A stretch of 64,000 nt of DNA from NCBI GenBank assembly GCA_045544035.1, contig JAZPYE010000008.1, positions 72,287 to 136,286 on the forward strand. The letters are read 5' to 3'. Shown here in pieces: positions 51,626 through 60,052 of this stretch; position 1 is the first letter of the stretch; the number at the start of each line of letters is the position of its first letter. This DNA is from SIG587 sp045544035 (GTDB lineage: Bacteria; Bacillota; Clostridia; Oscillospirales; Acutalibacteraceae). Made by a program: the position numbers and the translations under genes. The notes below the pieces were generated by a model. That model was not told the DNA's origin. It saw nothing but the letters and a program-made list of their open reading frames with translations, and searched no databases.

Positions 51626-51961
51626 CTAAAAAGCCCAATTTAAAAGGAAGCCGATGCCGATTAAAAGGAGTACTGTAATATTTATGATTTTATTCTTGAA
51701 AACTTTACCATCGAATAAAAAATAAAGTACTAAAATTGGTAGTGACCAAAACATTTTGTGGTAAGAAAAAGCCGAAACAAAATCAAGCTTAATTGCTGAA
51801 AGTAATGCCCTTGTCATTCCGCAACCGATACACTCTATGTTAAACAATGCTTTAAAAATGCAAGGTGCCTTAAAAACCCAAAGAATGATTGCAACGACTA
51901 AAACAGTGGCGATGGCCACTAGTTTATCTTTTAAATTCGTAATTTTCAAAACCGCCACCAC
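51626..51961 (-). CDS. DUF2752 membrane protein
   Basis: 111 residues with three transmembrane helices. The DUF2752 mark is the CIGCGMTRALLSAIKLDF segment after the first helix. Function unknown; the family often sits beside TM2-domain genes, as here. The start is a GTG at 51961 with AAAGGTGAG close by, but several neighbouring GTG/TTG codons are possible. Confidence 0.75.
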   Translation of the reverse strand: MVAVLKITNLKDKLVAIATVLVVAIILWVFKAPCIFKALFNIECIGCGMTRALLSAIKLDFVSAFSYHKMFWSLPILVLYFLFDGKVFKNKIINITVLLLIGIGFLLNWAF

Positions 51962-51984
51962 CTCACCTTTCTACAATGTTTTTT

Positions 51985-52281
51985 TTACATTAAAAAATTA
52001 GGAAAATATTGTATCACAAGCAGCAAAATTACAGCGCGAAGAAGAATTATCAGCGGCAATCCCACCATAAAGCGTTTGTGCTTTGTCTTGTGGCGGATAA
52101 CAAGCATTGTAAGGTACATAAATATAGCACCGCCAAGAAATGATATGGTGAACAGCGTTTTTTCGCTTATCCTATGTTTTTTGTGGACAGCCTTCATTTT
52201 ATCAGCAATACAAATAACCGCCGCCACAAGGTTTATGGCAATTATAAACACTAAAATCGGATTTTTTAAAATAAACTCCAT
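51985..52281 (-). CDS. DUF1294 membrane protein
   Basis: 98 residues, three to four hydrophobic segments. The DUF1294 pattern is clear: NLVAAVICIADKMKA, HRISEKTLF, FLGGAIFM and IRHKTKHKRF. Function unknown. The ATG at 52281 is preceded by AAAGGAGAG; a longer frame lacks such a site. It lies upstream of the DUF2752 gene, 23 bp apart, so the small membrane-protein genes may be one unit. Confidence 0.8.
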   Translation of the reverse strand: MEFILKNPILVFIIAINLVAAVICIADKMKAVHKKHRISEKTLFTISFLGGAIFMYLTMLVIRHKTKHKRFMVGLPLIILLRAVILLLVIQYFPNFLM

Positions 52282-52345
52282 ACGCTCTCCTTTAAGTCTA
52301 TAAAAATATAATAACATAGGTACGATGAAAATGAAAGAACAAGTA

Positions 52346-52374
52346 TTGACAGAGCAGTTGTTTTTGATTATGAT
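52346..52374 (+). promoter_or_regulatory. Promoter of the SDR gene
   Basis: TTGACA, 17 bases, TATGAT, about 73 bp upstream of the start codon. Confidence 0.55.
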
Positions 52375-52447
52375 AATTTTTAGGCGATTATTTTTATCCC
52401 TATTTTAAAATGGGTCAAAATCAACGTTCGGAGGTTTAAAACAGTTT

Positions 52448-53197
52448 ATGAACATTGCAGTTATAACAGGTGCATCATCAGGCCTTGGAAGGTTTTATGT
52501 TGAGGCCGTGGCAAAGGAAAAATACGATGAAATTTGGATTATTGCACGGCGCAAGGAAATTTTAGAACAAATTGCCGAGTGCAATAAAAAAATCAAGGTT
52601 TTAGCCCTTGATTTAACCAAAGGAAGCGACCTTGAAGCCTATAAAAATGAGCTTCAAAACGCAAATGCCAATGTTAGGCTGCTTGTTAACAATGCGGGCT
52701 TTGGTAAACTTGGCGATTTTGACACAATGCCTCAAAAAGATTGCGGTGGAATGGTTGATTTAAACTGCAAGGCGCTAACCCTTATGACAAATATAACCCT
52801 TGCCTTTATGCAGGAAAAATCAGAAATTATTAACATTTGTTCCATTGCCGCATTTGCACCAAACCCCAGAATGGCGGTTTACAGTTCAACAAAGGCTTAT
52901 GTTTTCAGCTTTTCAAAGGCACTGCGCGAAGAACTAAAAAAACGTAAAATCAATGTTATGGCGGTGTGCCCGGGACCGATGGACACCGAGTTTTTAGCCC
53001 TTGCCGACATTAAGCCGGGCACAAGCCGAACCTTCGACACACTCCCCCGTGTAAACCCTAAAAAAATCGCTTATAAATCACTTAAAAAATCAAAAAAAGG
53101 TAACGCGGTTTACACCGAAAGCGCATTTTACAAGCTTTATAGAATTCTCGGCAAGCTTCTCCCCCATAATCTTGTAATGAAAATGTCAAAAACCTAA
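52448..53197 (+). CDS. Short-chain dehydrogenase/reductase
   Basis: 249-residue classical SDR. Cofactor loop TGASSGLG, NNAG at about 80-83, the catalytic YSSTK and the downstream CPGPMDTEF. Arg-Arg after the second strand (WIIARRKE) suggests NADP. Substrate unknown. CGGAGG precedes the ATG; single gene with a bidirectional terminator. Confidence 0.9.
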   Translation: MNIAVITGASSGLGRFYVEAVAKEKYDEIWIIARRKEILEQIAECNKKIKVLALDLTKGSDLEAYKNELQNANANVRLLVNNAGFGKLGDFDTMPQKDCGGMVDLNCKALTLMTNITLAFMQEKSEIINICSIAAFAPNPRMAVYSSTKAYVFSFSKALREELKKRKINVMAVCPGPMDTEFLALADIKPGTSRTFDTLPRVNPKKIAYKSLKKSKKGNAVYTESAFYKLYRILGKLLPHNLVMKMSKT

Positions 53198-53203
53198 AAT
53201 GAT

Positions 53204-53231
53204 AAAGTGCGGAATTAAAATTCCGCACTTT
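53204..53231. terminator. Bidirectional intrinsic terminator
   Basis: A 13-bp stem (53204-53216/53219-53231) between the SDR gene and convergent manA. Confidence 0.85.
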
Positions 53232-53238
53232 TTGTTTT

Positions 53239-54195
53239 TTACATATTTACATAAAGGAATTCGCCGCTACCGCAAAGGCTGCATTTAACACCTGCGGGAA
53301 CGAAAACACTTTTTCCCTTTGTAAGGGCAAGCTCCTCGTTATCCCATTTAAGGGTGGCGCTTCCTTCAAGACAAAGGAGGGATACAAAGCTTTCCTCGTT
53401 TAAAACGGTCATTTCACCGTTTAATTTAACCGATTTTGCAGTGAACAAATCACACTGTGCCAAAAGGCGTGTGGTTTTGTTATCATCAGCTTTTATTTCG
53501 CCAACCTGGCCGTAAGGCACGGTTGGGATTTCGCATCGGGTCACATCAATGGCTTTTTGCACGTGAAGTTCACGGGGTTTGCCATCGGCGCCAAGGCGAC
53601 CGTAATCGGAAACGCGATATGTAGAGTTGGAATTTTGCTGAACCTCGGCAATTAAAATGCCATCTCCTATTGCGTGGAGAGTTCCTGCGGGAATAAAGAA
53701 CACATCGCCCTTGTTAACGGGTACAAAATTGCAAACATCGGTTAAGGTGTTGTCCTCAATGCGCCTTTTAAATTCATCGCGTGAAATATTTTCGGTAAAG
53801 CCATAAATCAGCTTTGCGCCCTCTTCGCAGTCAACAACGTACCACATTTCGGTTTTGCCGAACTCGCCCTCGTTTTTAAGGGCATAGGCATCATCGGGGT
53901 GAACCTGAACCGAAAGCTTCTGCTTTGCATCAATGAGCTTTATAAGAATTGGGAAATCCTTAAACGCGGCGCCCTTTTCGCCAACCGCTTTGCTTCCCCA
54001 AAGCTCTATTACTTCGGGCAGGGTTTTGCCTTTAAGCTCACCGTTTTCTACTACGCCTGCGCCATCCTTATGGCAGGAAAGCATCCAGCCCTCGGCGGCA
54101 ATTTCCGCTTCGGTTTCAAGGCCAAATTCGGTTTTAAGTCTTGTGCCACCCCAAAGGTAATCTTTAACGGCAGGCTTTAACATAATTGGATACAT
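53239..54195 (-). CDS. manA: Mannose-6-phosphate isomerase, class I
   Basis: 318-residue zinc cupin enzyme interconverting mannose 6-phosphate and fructose 6-phosphate. LWGGTRL, SVQVHPDD (zinc ligands), KTEMWYV and PAGTLHAIG are the type I signatures. The ATG at 54195 has AAGGAGAG ahead; the upstream in-frame region overlaps the copA end. It follows copA by 22 bp, though no functional link is apparent. Confidence 0.93.
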   Translation of the reverse strand: MYPIMLKPAVKDYLWGGTRLKTEFGLETEAEIAAEGWMLSCHKDGAGVVENGELKGKTLPEVIELWGSKAVGEKGAAFKDFPILIKLIDAKQKLSVQVHPDDAYALKNEGEFGKTEMWYVVDCEEGAKLIYGFTENISRDEFKRRIEDNTLTDVCNFVPVNKGDVFFIPAGTLHAIGDGILIAEVQQNSNSTYRVSDYGRLGADGKPRELHVQKAIDVTRCEIPTVPYGQVGEIKADDNKTTRLLAQCDLFTAKSVKLNGEMTVLNEESFVSLLCLEGSATLKWDNEELALTKGKSVFVPAGVKCSLCGSGEFLYVNM

Positions 54196-54217
54196 ATTTC
54201 TCTCTCCTTCATAATCA

Positions 54218-56665
54218 TTATAAAACTTTATATCCCGCATCGGTAACGGTTTTTATTATAGCGCTATCTTCAGCGTTATCTTTTAAGGTTAGCTTTGCAG
54301 TTCCCGTTTTATGAGAAACCTCGGCGGCCTCAACAAAGGGTAAGGCTTCAAGCAGGTTTTTAACCCTTGCTTCGCAGTGAGGACACATCATACCCTCAAT
54401 TTTATAGGTCTTTTCCATTTTCTTTCCTTCCTTTCGGGATTTAGTTTCACTTTTAAAGAAATTGAGTCTTAGCGCGTTTGTAACAACGAAAAAGCTTGAT
54501 AAACTCATTGCGGCGGCACCCAGCATTGGGGTCAGTGTTATTCCAAAAGGAACAAACACGCCTGCAGCAACGGGAATGCCCACACAGTTGTAGAAAAATG
54601 CCCAAAACAGATTTTCTTTAATGTTTTTAATGGTTTTACGGCTAAGGCTGACCGCCGCTAAAACATCACTTAAGCGGCTTTTAACAAGGACAACATCGGC
54701 CGCATCAAGGGCAACATCGGCACCTGCCCCAATGGCAACACCAACATCAGCGCTGGTAAGGGCCAAAGCATCGTTAATGCCATCGCCAACCATTGCAGTT
54801 TTGCCCTTGGCCTTATATTCACGGACAATTCTTTCCTTGTCCTGAGGCATAACCCCTGCATAGATTTTATTAACGCCAACGCTATCTCCGATTGCCTTGG
54901 CGGTTTTTTCGTTGTCACCCGTAAGCATTACAACCTCAATACCAATTTTTTGAAGTCCTAAAACAGTTTCACGGCTTTCCTCTTTTATAACATCGGCAAC
55001 GGCAATAAAGCCCAGCAGGGTTTTATCCTTGGCAAAATAAAGCACCGTTTTGCCCTGATTTAAAAAACTGTCGGACAAACTCAAAATTTCATCCGAAATC
55101 CCAATGATTTCACCGATAAACCTTGCGCTGCCGCCAAAAACCTTTTCGCCGTTAATTTCACCCACAACGCCGTTTCCAGGGGCGGCGCTGAAATTTTTAA
55201 CTTCCTTTAAGTCAACCGCCTTTTCCTCGCAATAGCCTACAATGGCTTTACCCAATGGGTGTTCGCTCAACTTTTCAAGGGAGTAAGCAATTTCTAAAAG
55301 TTCTTTTTCATCGGTTTTAGCCACAATGTCGGTAACCTGAGGCTCACCCTTTGTTATGGTGCCTGTTTTATCAAGTAGCACGATTTTAACCTTGCCCAGT
55401 GTTTCAAGGCTTGCCGCCGTTTTAAATAGAATGCCATCCTTAGCACCTCTGCCGCTTGCCACCATAATAGCAACGGGGGTTGCAAGACCCAGCGCACAGG
55501 GACAACTGATAACTAGCACCGAAATTGCACGGGACAAAACAAAGCCTGCGCTCTGGCCAATAAGCGCCCAAACGATGGCGGTTATAACAGCAAGAACTAT
55601 AACAACGGGAACAAACACGCCCGAAACCTTGTCGGCATAACGAGCAATAGGTGCTTTTGTTGCGGCAGCATCACTGACCATTTTTATAATTTGAGAAATG
55701 GTGGTGTCCTGCCCAACCTTGGTGGCTATACAGGTTAAAAATCCCGATTTATTGATGGTAGCACCATAAACACTGTCACCCTCGGTTTTATCCACAGGAA
55801 CGCTCTCGCCCGTTAGCGCCGATTCATCAACAGCACCGGCACCCGATAAAACAGTTGCATCAACAGGAAAGGCTTCCCCTGGGCGCACAACAAAAATATC
55901 GCCAATTTTAACGCTTTCGGCAGGAACAATCCTTTCCTCACCATCAACGATAAGCGTGGCGGTTTTAGGACTTAAATTCATAAGGGCTTTTAATGCATCG
56001 GTGGTTTTTCCTTTTGCCCTAGCCTCCAGCATTTTTCCAACCGTTATTAGCGTTAAAATCATTGCAGAGGATTCAAAATACAAATCGTGAATAAGGTGTG
56101 CCTGATGGGATAAATCTACCGCCGTCATTTGAAAAAGTACAAAAAGACTGTAAATAAATGCCGCTGATGAGCCACAGGCAACGAGGGTATCCATATTAAA
56201 GGAAAGTTTGAAAATCCCCTTAAAGCCGTTTATAAAAAACTTCTGATTTATAACAGCCACTGCGGTGGCCAAAAGCATTTGTAGAATGGTTTGAGCAAGA
56301 TAGTTTTCTGCAAGGAAATTGGGCAGTGGCCAGCTCCACATTGTGTGACCCATTGAAAGGTACATTAAAACACAAAGGAGAATTACCGATAAAATGAGCC
56401 TTAGCTTCATTAACTTTTCGTTTTTGTAAATTTGCTCCTCTTCGCTGCTTTGGGGAACGCTTTGTGCCCCTTTTTCGGTGGCACCATAGCCTGCGGCAGC
56501 AACTGCAGAAATGATTTCCTCAGACTTAGCACTACCTTCAACACTCATCGAATTTGTCAGCAGATTAACCGAACAGCTTTCAACACCTTTAAGCTTTGAA
56601 ACTGCCTTCTGGACCCTTGCACTGCAGGCGGCACAGCTCATTCCCGTAACATTAAATTGCTTCAT
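54218..56665 (-). CDS. copA: Copper-exporting P-type ATPase with a C-terminal CopZ-like domain
   Basis: 815 residues. N-terminal heavy-metal domain with GMSCAACSARV, eight predicted membrane helices with the CPC motif in SCPCALGLATP, TGES actuator loop, DKTGTIT phosphorylation site, SEHPLGKA and MVGDGINDALA. Unusually a second metal-binding domain with MMCPHCEARV occupies the last 66 residues, joined by a Lys-rich linker. That domain has its own ATG (54418) after GGAAGG, so a free CopZ-like chaperone could also be made. Exports Cu(I). No CsoR or CopY gene is adjacent. Confidence 0.95.
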   Translation of the reverse strand: MKQFNVTGMSCAACSARVQKAVSKLKGVESCSVNLLTNSMSVEGSAKSEEIISAVAAAGYGATEKGAQSVPQSSEEEQIYKNEKLMKLRLILSVILLCVLMYLSMGHTMWSWPLPNFLAENYLAQTILQMLLATAVAVINQKFFINGFKGIFKLSFNMDTLVACGSSAAFIYSLFVLFQMTAVDLSHQAHLIHDLYFESSAMILTLITVGKMLEARAKGKTTDALKALMNLSPKTATLIVDGEERIVPAESVKIGDIFVVRPGEAFPVDATVLSGAGAVDESALTGESVPVDKTEGDSVYGATINKSGFLTCIATKVGQDTTISQIIKMVSDAAATKAPIARYADKVSGVFVPVVIVLAVITAIVWALIGQSAGFVLSRAISVLVISCPCALGLATPVAIMVASGRGAKDGILFKTAASLETLGKVKIVLLDKTGTITKGEPQVTDIVAKTDEKELLEIAYSLEKLSEHPLGKAIVGYCEEKAVDLKEVKNFSAAPGNGVVGEINGEKVFGGSARFIGEIIGISDEILSLSDSFLNQGKTVLYFAKDKTLLGFIAVADVIKEESRETVLGLQKIGIEVVMLTGDNEKTAKAIGDSVGVNKIYAGVMPQDKERIVREYKAKGKTAMVGDGINDALALTSADVGVAIGAGADVALDAADVVLVKSRLSDVLAAVSLSRKTIKNIKENLFWAFFYNCVGIPVAAGVFVPFGITLTPMLGAAAMSLSSFFVVTNALRLNFFKSETKSRKEGKKMEKTYKIEGMMCPHCEARVKNLLEALPFVEAAEVSHKTGTAKLTLKDNAEDSAIIKTVTDAGYKVL

Positions 56666-56684
56666 TTTTCACTCCAAACAAATT

Positions 56685-56716
56685 AAACGCCCCGAAACTA
56701 AAATTCAAGGGCGTTT
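56685..56716 (-). terminator. Terminator-like hairpin after rny
   Basis: Stem AAACGCCC/GGGCGTTT with a 16-base loop, between rny and copA. Confidence 0.55.
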
Positions 56717-56722
56717 GGTTTT

Positions 56723-58279
56723 TTACTTTGCGTAATCGGTCACGCGGTTTTCTCTAATAAGGTTAACCTTAATCTGACCGGGATATTCAAGTTCATTTTC
56801 AATGCGCTGTGCAATATCGTGGGCAATGAGAACCATATCATCATCGGAAACCTGCTCGGGCTTAACAACGATGCGGATTTCTCTACCTGCCTGAATAGCA
56901 AAGGAGCGCTCAACGCCACCGAAAGAATTAGCAATTTCTTCAAGCTTTTCAAGACGCTTGATGTAATTTTCAATGTTTTCTCTTCTAGCCCCTGGGCGGG
57001 CAGCAGAGATGGCATCGGCCGCCTGAACAATGCAGGCAACAACCGTTTTAGCCTCAACCTCACCGTGGTGAGCATGAATTGCATGAACGATTGCTTCGCT
57101 TTCTCTGTATTTTTTAGCGGCCTCAACACCAAGCTGAATGTGCGAGCCTTCCTGCTCGTGGTCAAGAGCCTTACCAATATCGTGGAGAAGACCTGCACGC
57201 TTTGCCTGACCAATGTCGGCACCCATTTCAGCAGCAATAAGACCTGCAATGTGGCAAACCTCTAATGAGTGCTTTAAAACATTCTGACCATAACTTGTTC
57301 TATAGCGAAGCTTACCAAGCAAACGAATAAGCTCTGGGTGAAGGTTATGAACACCCGATTCAATAAGTGCGCGCTCACCCTCCTGCTTAATGGTTGCCTC
57401 GACCTCAGCAGTTGCCTTTGCAACGGTTTCTTCAATTCTTGCGGGGTGAATGCGGCCATCGAGAATTAACTTTTCAAGGGTTAAACGGGCAATTTCGCGG
57501 CGAATGGGGTCAAAGGAAGAAACTGTGATAGCTTCGGGTGTATCATCAATAATAAGGTCAACACCTGTTGCAGTTTCAAGAGCGCGAATGTTACGGCCCT
57601 CACGACCAATGATGCGACCCTTCATTTCATCGTTAGGCAGGTTAACAACCGAAACGGTAACCTCCGATGAATGGTCGGCGGCACAGCGCTGAATTGCGTG
57701 GCCGATGATTTCCCTAGCAAGGCGGTCGGATTCATCCTTTGTCTTTTGCTCATAATCCATAATCTTAACGGCCTTTTCGTGAGCAAGCTGACCGTCAAGC
57801 ACCGACAGCAAGTGTTCCTTTGCCTGTTCTTTTGAAAAACCAGAAATTCTTTCCAGCATTTCGAGCTGACTGCGTTTGATTTTCTCACTTTCTTCAATTT
57901 TTTCTTCAATTTCCTTAGCGCGTTTTTGAAGCTTTTCTTCCTTGGCTTCAAGGTTTTCAATCTTTTTGTCAAGGGTTTCTTCTTTTTGCTGGAGTCTGTG
58001 TTCCTGACGCTGAACCTCACTACGACGCTCTCTTAGGTCGCGGTCGGTTTCCTGACGCATTTGGAAAATTTCATCCTTTGCTTCAATAAGCATTTCTTTT
58101 TTCTTGGTTTCGGCAGTTTTTATAGCATCGCCTAAAATTCTTTTAGCCTCGGCCTCAGCAGAGCCGATGGAAGCTTCAGCAGACTTGCGGCGGTAAAGCT
58201 GACCGATAGCAAATCCGATAATTGCAAGAACTAAGGCAATGGCTCCGAAGATTACATAAAACCAAATTGATTCTGGCAT
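56723..58279 (-). CDS. rny: Ribonuclease Y
   Basis: 518-residue endoribonuclease that starts mRNA decay in Firmicutes. N-terminal membrane anchor (about 4-27), long coiled coil to about 200, KH domain with GRIIGREGRNIRALE, and HD domain with GLLHDIGKALDHE. Ends in the conserved EYPGQIKVNLIRE. The ATG at 58279 has AGGAGGTG at 9 bases; a GTG overlapping that site is not a start. Its leader is about 170 nt. Confidence 0.97.
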   Translation of the reverse strand: MPESIWFYVIFGAIALVLAIIGFAIGQLYRRKSAEASIGSAEAEAKRILGDAIKTAETKKKEMLIEAKDEIFQMRQETDRDLRERRSEVQRQEHRLQQKEETLDKKIENLEAKEEKLQKRAKEIEEKIEESEKIKRSQLEMLERISGFSKEQAKEHLLSVLDGQLAHEKAVKIMDYEQKTKDESDRLAREIIGHAIQRCAADHSSEVTVSVVNLPNDEMKGRIIGREGRNIRALETATGVDLIIDDTPEAITVSSFDPIRREIARLTLEKLILDGRIHPARIEETVAKATAEVEATIKQEGERALIESGVHNLHPELIRLLGKLRYRTSYGQNVLKHSLEVCHIAGLIAAEMGADIGQAKRAGLLHDIGKALDHEQEGSHIQLGVEAAKKYRESEAIVHAIHAHHGEVEAKTVVACIVQAADAISAARPGARRENIENYIKRLEKLEEIANSFGGVERSFAIQAGREIRIVVKPEQVSDDDMVLIAHDIAQRIENELEYPGQIKVNLIRENRVTDYAK

Positions 58280-58457
58280 TCGAAAATGCACCTCCTATAT
58301 AAAAATACGGTTTTTGGTAGAACAAACAAAAAATCAGATTAAAACAAGGTGCGCCTGTTCTAAACGGGGACCGTAGTTTCTCCCCAATATTAAAAATTTT
58401 AGCATCAAATATATAAAGTATATAAATAACATTAAAATTAAATAACCCAACGAGTTT

Positions 58458-58486
58458 ATTTTACCACTACATTTATGTCGTGTCAA
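58458..58486 (-). promoter_or_regulatory. Promoter of rny
   Basis: Minus strand TTGACA, 17 bases, TAAAAT. The leader between it and the start (58280-58450) has a GGGG/CCCC hairpin around 58360-58385 but no recognisable riboswitch. Confidence 0.65.
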
Positions 58487-58526
58487 GATTAGAATGCCAT
58501 ATATAATGATATTTTTATGTAAATTA

Positions 58527-58555
58527 TTGACAAAATTTGTTTTTTTTATTATACT
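58527..58555 (+). promoter_or_regulatory. Promoter of the THF riboswitch-folT unit
   Basis: TTGACA, 17 bases, TATACT; transcription would begin just before the riboswitch. Confidence 0.75.
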
Positions 58556-58571
58556 AGTGCTTGCAAATAAT

Positions 58572-58671
58572 AGAAGAGTAAAAGTGCTAGCGTCAAGTGC
58601 CGTTTGGACGGGGAGTTGCCAAGCGGACGAAAGCTTTTTTGGCTGCGGTTAGTGCTTTGCATCCCGCTTCA
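58572..58671 (+). ncRNA. Tetrahydrofolate riboswitch
   Basis: The leader of folT matches the THF-I aptamer in order: GAAGAGTA at the 5' side, GCGTCAAGTGCC, a GGACGGGGAGTTGCC arm, GGACGAAAGC, then the diagnostic 3' block GCGGTTAGTGCTTTGCATCC closing with CGCTTC. Downstream, CCTTTTCCT can pair with the ribosome site AGGAAGGGG, and GGCACTT (58674-58680) is complementary to AAGTGCC in the aptamer, so a translation-control switch is likely. Confidence 0.85.
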
Positions 58672-58726
58672 TATGGCACTTAAAGAATCCTTTTCCTGCC
58701 CTATGTGCGAGGAAGGGGTTATTTTT

Positions 58727-59227
58727 ATGTCAAAAAATCTTAAAAACATCACCGCTACGGCAATGCTGCTTGCCCTTGAGATAATTCTATCTCGCTTTTT
58801 ATCCTACTCGGTATGGAACTCTAAAATTGGGTTTGGCTTTGTTGCGGTTGCCCTTTGTGGATTGCTTTTTGGCCCTGTTTATGCCCTTATTTTAGGTGGG
58901 CTTGCCGATTTTCTAGGCGCAGTGCTATTCCCTATCGGTCCTTACTTTTTCGGTTTTACATTAACGGCAATGCTTACGGGCCTTTGCTTCGGCATTTTCC
59001 TTTATAAAAAAACAAACGCTCTAAAGATTTTCTTTTGCCTTTTTATAAATCAGTTTATATTAGGTCTTGTTATCAATTCTTTATGGATTCATTTGCTTTA
59101 CGGAACACCTTTTGCTGCGGTTCTCGTTTCCCGAATTCCACAAGCTTTTATTTTGCTGATTGTTCAGTTTGCAACAATTACTTTGCTTAATAAACTCGTT
59201 GTACCAAGGCTTAAAAAGGTACTTTAA
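58727..59227 (+). CDS. folT: Folate ECF transporter S component
   Basis: 166-residue membrane protein with about six helices, the substrate-binding subunit that joins a shared ECF energising module to import folates. It has the FolT-type start AMLLALEIILSRFLSY and the GPVYALILGGLADFLGA segment, with the GxxxG-like helices used for docking. The ATG at 58727 has GGAAGGGG upstream, inside the riboswitch expression platform. The THF riboswitch supports the folate assignment. Confidence 0.92.
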   Translation: MSKNLKNITATAMLLALEIILSRFLSYSVWNSKIGFGFVAVALCGLLFGPVYALILGGLADFLGAVLFPIGPYFFGFTLTAMLTGLCFGIFLYKKTNALKIFFCLFINQFILGLVINSLWIHLLYGTPFAAVLVSRIPQAFILLIVQFATITLLNKLVVPRLKKVL

Positions 59228-59244
59228 CTTTTCCAAATTTTCTA

Positions 59245-59272
59245 TTGACAAATCATTTTTCTATGCTATAAT
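59245..59272 (+). promoter_or_regulatory. Promoter of the tRNA-His/tRNA-Gln unit
   Basis: TTGACA, 16 bases, TATAAT, 15 bp ahead of tRNA-His. Confidence 0.75.
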
Positions 59273-59286
59273 AATCAAGTATCTAT

Positions 59287-59364
<78 letters not shown>

Positions 59365-59383
59365 TCTTTTTTTATACCCATTT

Positions 59384-59458
59384 TGGGGTGTCGTCAAGCG
59401 GTAAGACACAGCACTTTGACTGCTGCATTCGTAGGTTCGAATCCTGCCACCCCAGCCA
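59384..59458 (+). tRNA. tRNA-Gln (anticodon TTG)
   Basis: Acceptor TGGGGTG/CACCCCA, anticodon TTG in the CTTTGAC loop, T-arm GTAGG-TTCGAAT-CCTGC, encoded CCA. 19 bp after tRNA-His, same transcript. Confidence 0.97.
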
Positions 59459-59460
59459 AA

Positions 59461-59497
59461 AACAAGAACTCCCAAACTTGGGAGTTCTTGTTTTTTT
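59461..59497 (+). terminator. Terminator after the tRNA pair
   Basis: A stem of about 14 bp AACAAGAACTCCCA/TGGGAGTTCTTGTT followed by seven T. Confidence 0.9.
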
Positions 59498-59502
59498 ACT
59501 TA

Positions 59503-59652
59503 TTGGTGTGGCAGGATGAGAACCGTAGGTTCGTCGAAGCACCTCAAAATGCGCGTCAGCATTTTGAGAGTGTGAAGTCTCGAGCAGTGAAGTTTTTTCG
59601 GTAACGCCCGCAGCGTTCGAAAAAACAAAAGGCGCAGAGTATCCTGCCGAAA
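59503..59652. repeat. 150-bp structured repeat, unit R1
   Basis: Bounded by GGCAGGAT (59510-59517) and ATCCTGCC (59641-59648). Inside are a 10-bp hairpin CTCAAAATGC/GCATTTTGAG and a TTTTTTCG/CGAAAAAA hairpin. Its first part read on the minus strand, GGTTCTCATCCTGCCACACCA, is close to the 3' end of tRNA-Gln just upstream. No ORF. Confidence 0.8.
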
Positions 59653-59690
59653 GCTGAAAATTTTCCTCATTCCCTATTGGGACAATGTTT

Positions 59691-59840
59691 TTGGTGTGGC
59701 AGGATGAGAACCGTAGGTTCGTCGAAGCACCTCAAAATGCGCGTCAGCATTTTGAGAGTGTGAAGTCCCCTACAGTGAAGTTTTTTCGGTAACGCCCGCA
59801 GCGTTCGAAAAACAAAAGGCGCAGAGTATCCTGCCGAAAA
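59691..59840. repeat. 150-bp structured repeat, unit R2
   Basis: A direct copy of R1, 188 bp on, with about four substitutions clustered in one spot (59768-59773) and one base fewer in an A-run. The 38-bp spacer between the units is unrelated and unremarkable. Confidence 0.85.
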
Positions 59841-59868
59841 TCCAAAAGTTTTTGCTTTTGGATTTTTT
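59839..59868 (+). terminator. Terminator-like hairpin after R2
   Basis: A 10-bp stem AATCCAAAAG/CTTTTGGATT followed by TTTT. The remaining gap to 60052 has two tiny hairpins (TGTGCC/GGCACA, TTGACC/GGTCAA), AT-rich promoter-like sequence and the AAGGAGG site of the next gene. Confidence 0.6.
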
Positions 59869-60052
59869 ATTTGTGCCAAAGGCACAACATCATTTGACCG
59901 AAGGTCAACATCGTTTTAAATAGCCGAAACTTTTATTAACCCTTGTTTTCCTTCCGAATTTTCTTTTTCTTTCCCCGTTTTTTCACATTTCTCTTGAAAA
60001 ATTCTTAATTTTATAATATTATATATTAGTTAGTAACCAAGGAGGCAAATTA

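Noticed and set aside
59503..59840. CRISPR array
   Set aside because: Only two units of 150 bp with a 38-bp spacer and long internal hairpins; no cas genes in the window.
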